Origin: Lentisphaerota bacterium
GTDB taxonomy: Bacteria; Verrucomicrobiota; Kiritimatiellia; RFP12; UBA1067
Direction: 5' to 3'
Length of the DNA: 34,636 nt
Assembly (NCBI GenBank): GCA_015061665.1
Contig: SUWC01000029.1
Location: forward strand, 1 to 34,636
Position numbers and translations under genes: made by a program. Positions 33,273 through 34,636 of the stretch are shown piece by piece (the first letter of the stretch is position 1; each line of letters begins with the position of its first letter). Below the pieces are notes generated by a model. The model did not search any database, had not been told where the DNA came from, and saw nothing but the letters and a program-made list of their open reading frames with translations.

Positions 33273-34636
33273 ATGAGAGCAATTGCTACAACTCTTGCCG
33301 CGATCGTTTCGTTGAATCTGATCGCGGCGGAAACTTCAGCTAGGTCTATTGTCTCGCTGTCCGGCAAGGGATGGATGTGCGACGGCGAGGAGGTCTGCAT
33401 TCCGCATACGTGGAATTCGCTGGACGGAGCGGACGGCTCGCCGGAGGGTGACGCGCCGCCGGAGCGTGGAATGTCGATCGCCGCGGAATCGTATGTCCGC
33501 AAGGCGGCGCGCTATTCGCGTCCGCTTCCGAATCCCACAGCCGGACGTCGACAGTTCGTCCGCTTCGATGGCGTCTCCCGCGTGGCCGAGGTCTACGTGA
33601 ACGGGCAGTTCGCTGGGCGCCACGCCGGCGCGTTCACCGCGTTTGCGTTCGAGGTGACGCGGCTTCTGCAGCCGTCGGACAACGTGATGGAGGTCGTTGT
33701 CGACAACAGGTGGAATCCCGAAGTCGCCCCGCTGTCGGCGGACTACACGCTCTTCGGCGGAATCTACCGCGACGTGGAATGGATCGAGACGCCGCAGGTG
33801 TGCATCGACCCGGTGACGGACGGCGCGTGCGGCGTGGAGGTGGACGCGAAGGCGGATGGTTCTGTGCACGCGCGGATACGGGTGCTCGGCGGACCAGACG
33901 AGGAGCGCGACTTCAGGATCGAGAATCCCAAGCTCTGGTCGCCGGAGAATCCGAAGCTCTACGAGGAGACGTTCAGGATCGCAAGCGGAGACGAGGTGAA
34001 GGTGCGCTTCGGCTTCCGCACAGTCGAGTTCCGGGAGGACGGCTTCTACCTTAACGGCGTCAGGCGCAGGCTGAGGGGCGTGAACCGGCATCAGGACGCG
34101 GGGCTGTGCGGCTGGGCGGCGAAGCGCGAGGACGAGGAGCGCGACTTCGCGCTGATCGCCGAAGTCGGCGCGGATGCGGTTCGCCTCGCGCACTATCCGC
34201 AGAGCCAACACGTCTACGACATCTGCGACGAGAAGGGGATACTGGTGTGGAGCGAGGTTCCGGCGACGAACTGGCTCACGGACTCGCCAGGGTTCAGGTC
34301 CAACCTCGTCGCGCAGGCGCGCGAGATGGTCGCGCAGATGAGGAACCATCCGTGCGTATTCGCGTGGAGCGTCTTCAACGAGATATACAACGACGTTCCG
34401 CAGGAGATGGCGGAGGAGGGCTGGATGGAGCGTATGCTCGCGGAAGTGCGGGACGCCGTGAAGGCGGACGATCCGACGCGTCCAGTCGTCGCCGCGTCGG
34501 ACCGGCCGGCGAAGCGCGCACTCAACGACATCCCAGAGCAACTTGCGTTCAACGCGTATCCTGGCTGGTACGGCGACACGGCGATGGAGGAGGACTGCTC
34601 CAGCTGGTTCGCGGCATCAAGGCGGAATATCCTCTG
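33273..34636 (+). CDS. Secreted GH2 glycosidase (beta-galactosidase-like), cut by window edge
   Basis: The frame is open from ATG 33273 to the right edge (454 codons seen). The signal peptide (about 1-20) reads MRAIATTLAAIVSLNLIAAE. The jelly-roll sugar-binding domain contains GRRQFVRFDGVSRVAEVYVN and the family signature FGGIYRDVEWI. The immunoglobulin-like domain is short. The barrel has VNRHQDAGLCGWA, ADAVRLAHYPQSQ and the acid/base block FAWSVFNEIYND, with Asn-Glu typical of GH2. The nucleophile region lies beyond the edge. GH2 includes beta-galactosidases, beta-mannosidases and beta-glucuronidases, and the specificity is not decided here. It is 86 bp after GH3 and probably part of operon B. 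Confidence 0.9.
   Translation, partial: MRAIATTLAAIVSLNLIAAETSARSIVSLSGKGWMCDGEEVCIPHTWNSLDGADGSPEGDAPPERGMSIAAESYVRKAARYSRPLPNPTAGRRQFVRFDGVSRVAEVYVNGQFAGRHAGAFTAFAFEVTRLLQPSDNVMEVVVDNRWNPEVAPLSADYTLFGGIYRDVEWIETPQVCIDPVTDGACGVEVDAKADGSVHARIRVLGGPDEERDFRIENPKLWSPENPKLYEETFRIASGDEVKVRFGFRTVEFREDGFYLNGVRRRLRGVNRHQDAGLCGWAAKREDEERDFALIAEVGADAVRLAHYPQSQHVYDICDEKGILVWSEVPATNWLTDSPGFRSNLVAQAREMVAQMRNHPCVFAWSVFNEIYNDVPQEMAEEGWMERMLAEVRDAVKADDPTRPVVAASDRPAKRALNDIPEQLAFNAYPGWYGDTAMEEDCSSWFAASRRNIL

Overview
The window is GC-rich, densely packed bacterial chromosome. The gene mix suggests an anaerobic, polysaccharide-degrading member of the PVC group, most likely a gut-type Kiritimatiellota/Verrucomicrobiota lineage. 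The clues are secreted glycosidases without SusC/SusD, a sensor kinase with OB-like extracytoplasmic repeats, an SLA1-like small secreted protein, XylR-type AraC regulators and an oxygen-sensitive class III ribonucleotide reductase. The taxonomic call is an inference; no rRNA or tRNA gene was found.

Layout. Positions 1-235 hold nested hairpins, a terminator and the argS promoter. From 236 to 5825 lie argS, rnc, a small secreted protein and a NarX/NarL-like sensor kinase and response regulator, tightly spaced or overlapping. From 5851 to 9635 are two separately promoted secreted glycosidases, GH20 and GH97, followed by a TMEM43-family membrane protein (9672-10799) and a strong terminator. From 10977 to 16058 is an nrdD...nrdG locus in which the two genes are separated by a chimeric ORF carrying a cytosine-C5 methyltransferase scrap and by a PRiA4_ORF3/SEC-C protein.

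From 16226 to the right edge lies a carbohydrate locus. Operon A (16226-23430) encodes a GH88 unsaturated uronyl hydrolase, a GH50-like/heparinase II-III fusion and an FAD oxidoreductase/SGNH hydrolase fusion. Two paralogous XylR-like regulators follow on the minus strand. Operon B (26362 to beyond the edge) encodes a beta-helix/PKD protein, a second GH50-like enzyme, a GH3 enzyme and a GH2 enzyme cut by the edge. Lyase products (unsaturated uronic acid ends) would be substrates for GH88, while the GH50, GH3 and GH2 enzymes would attack neutral, probably galactose-containing, linkages. The inferred substrate is an acidic galactan or similar hydrocolloid.

Regulation. Most promoters visible here share an extended -10 (TGn-TATAAT or TGn-TAGAAT), several with an 18-bp spacer to the -35, and four lie so close to the ATG that the mRNAs should be leaderless or nearly so. 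Upstream of operon B, a pair of direct repeats (TTCGGTTTTGG, 23 bp period) sits just before the -35 position, and the whole operator-promoter is present twice, 355 bp apart, with a truncated beta-helix gene fragment between the copies.
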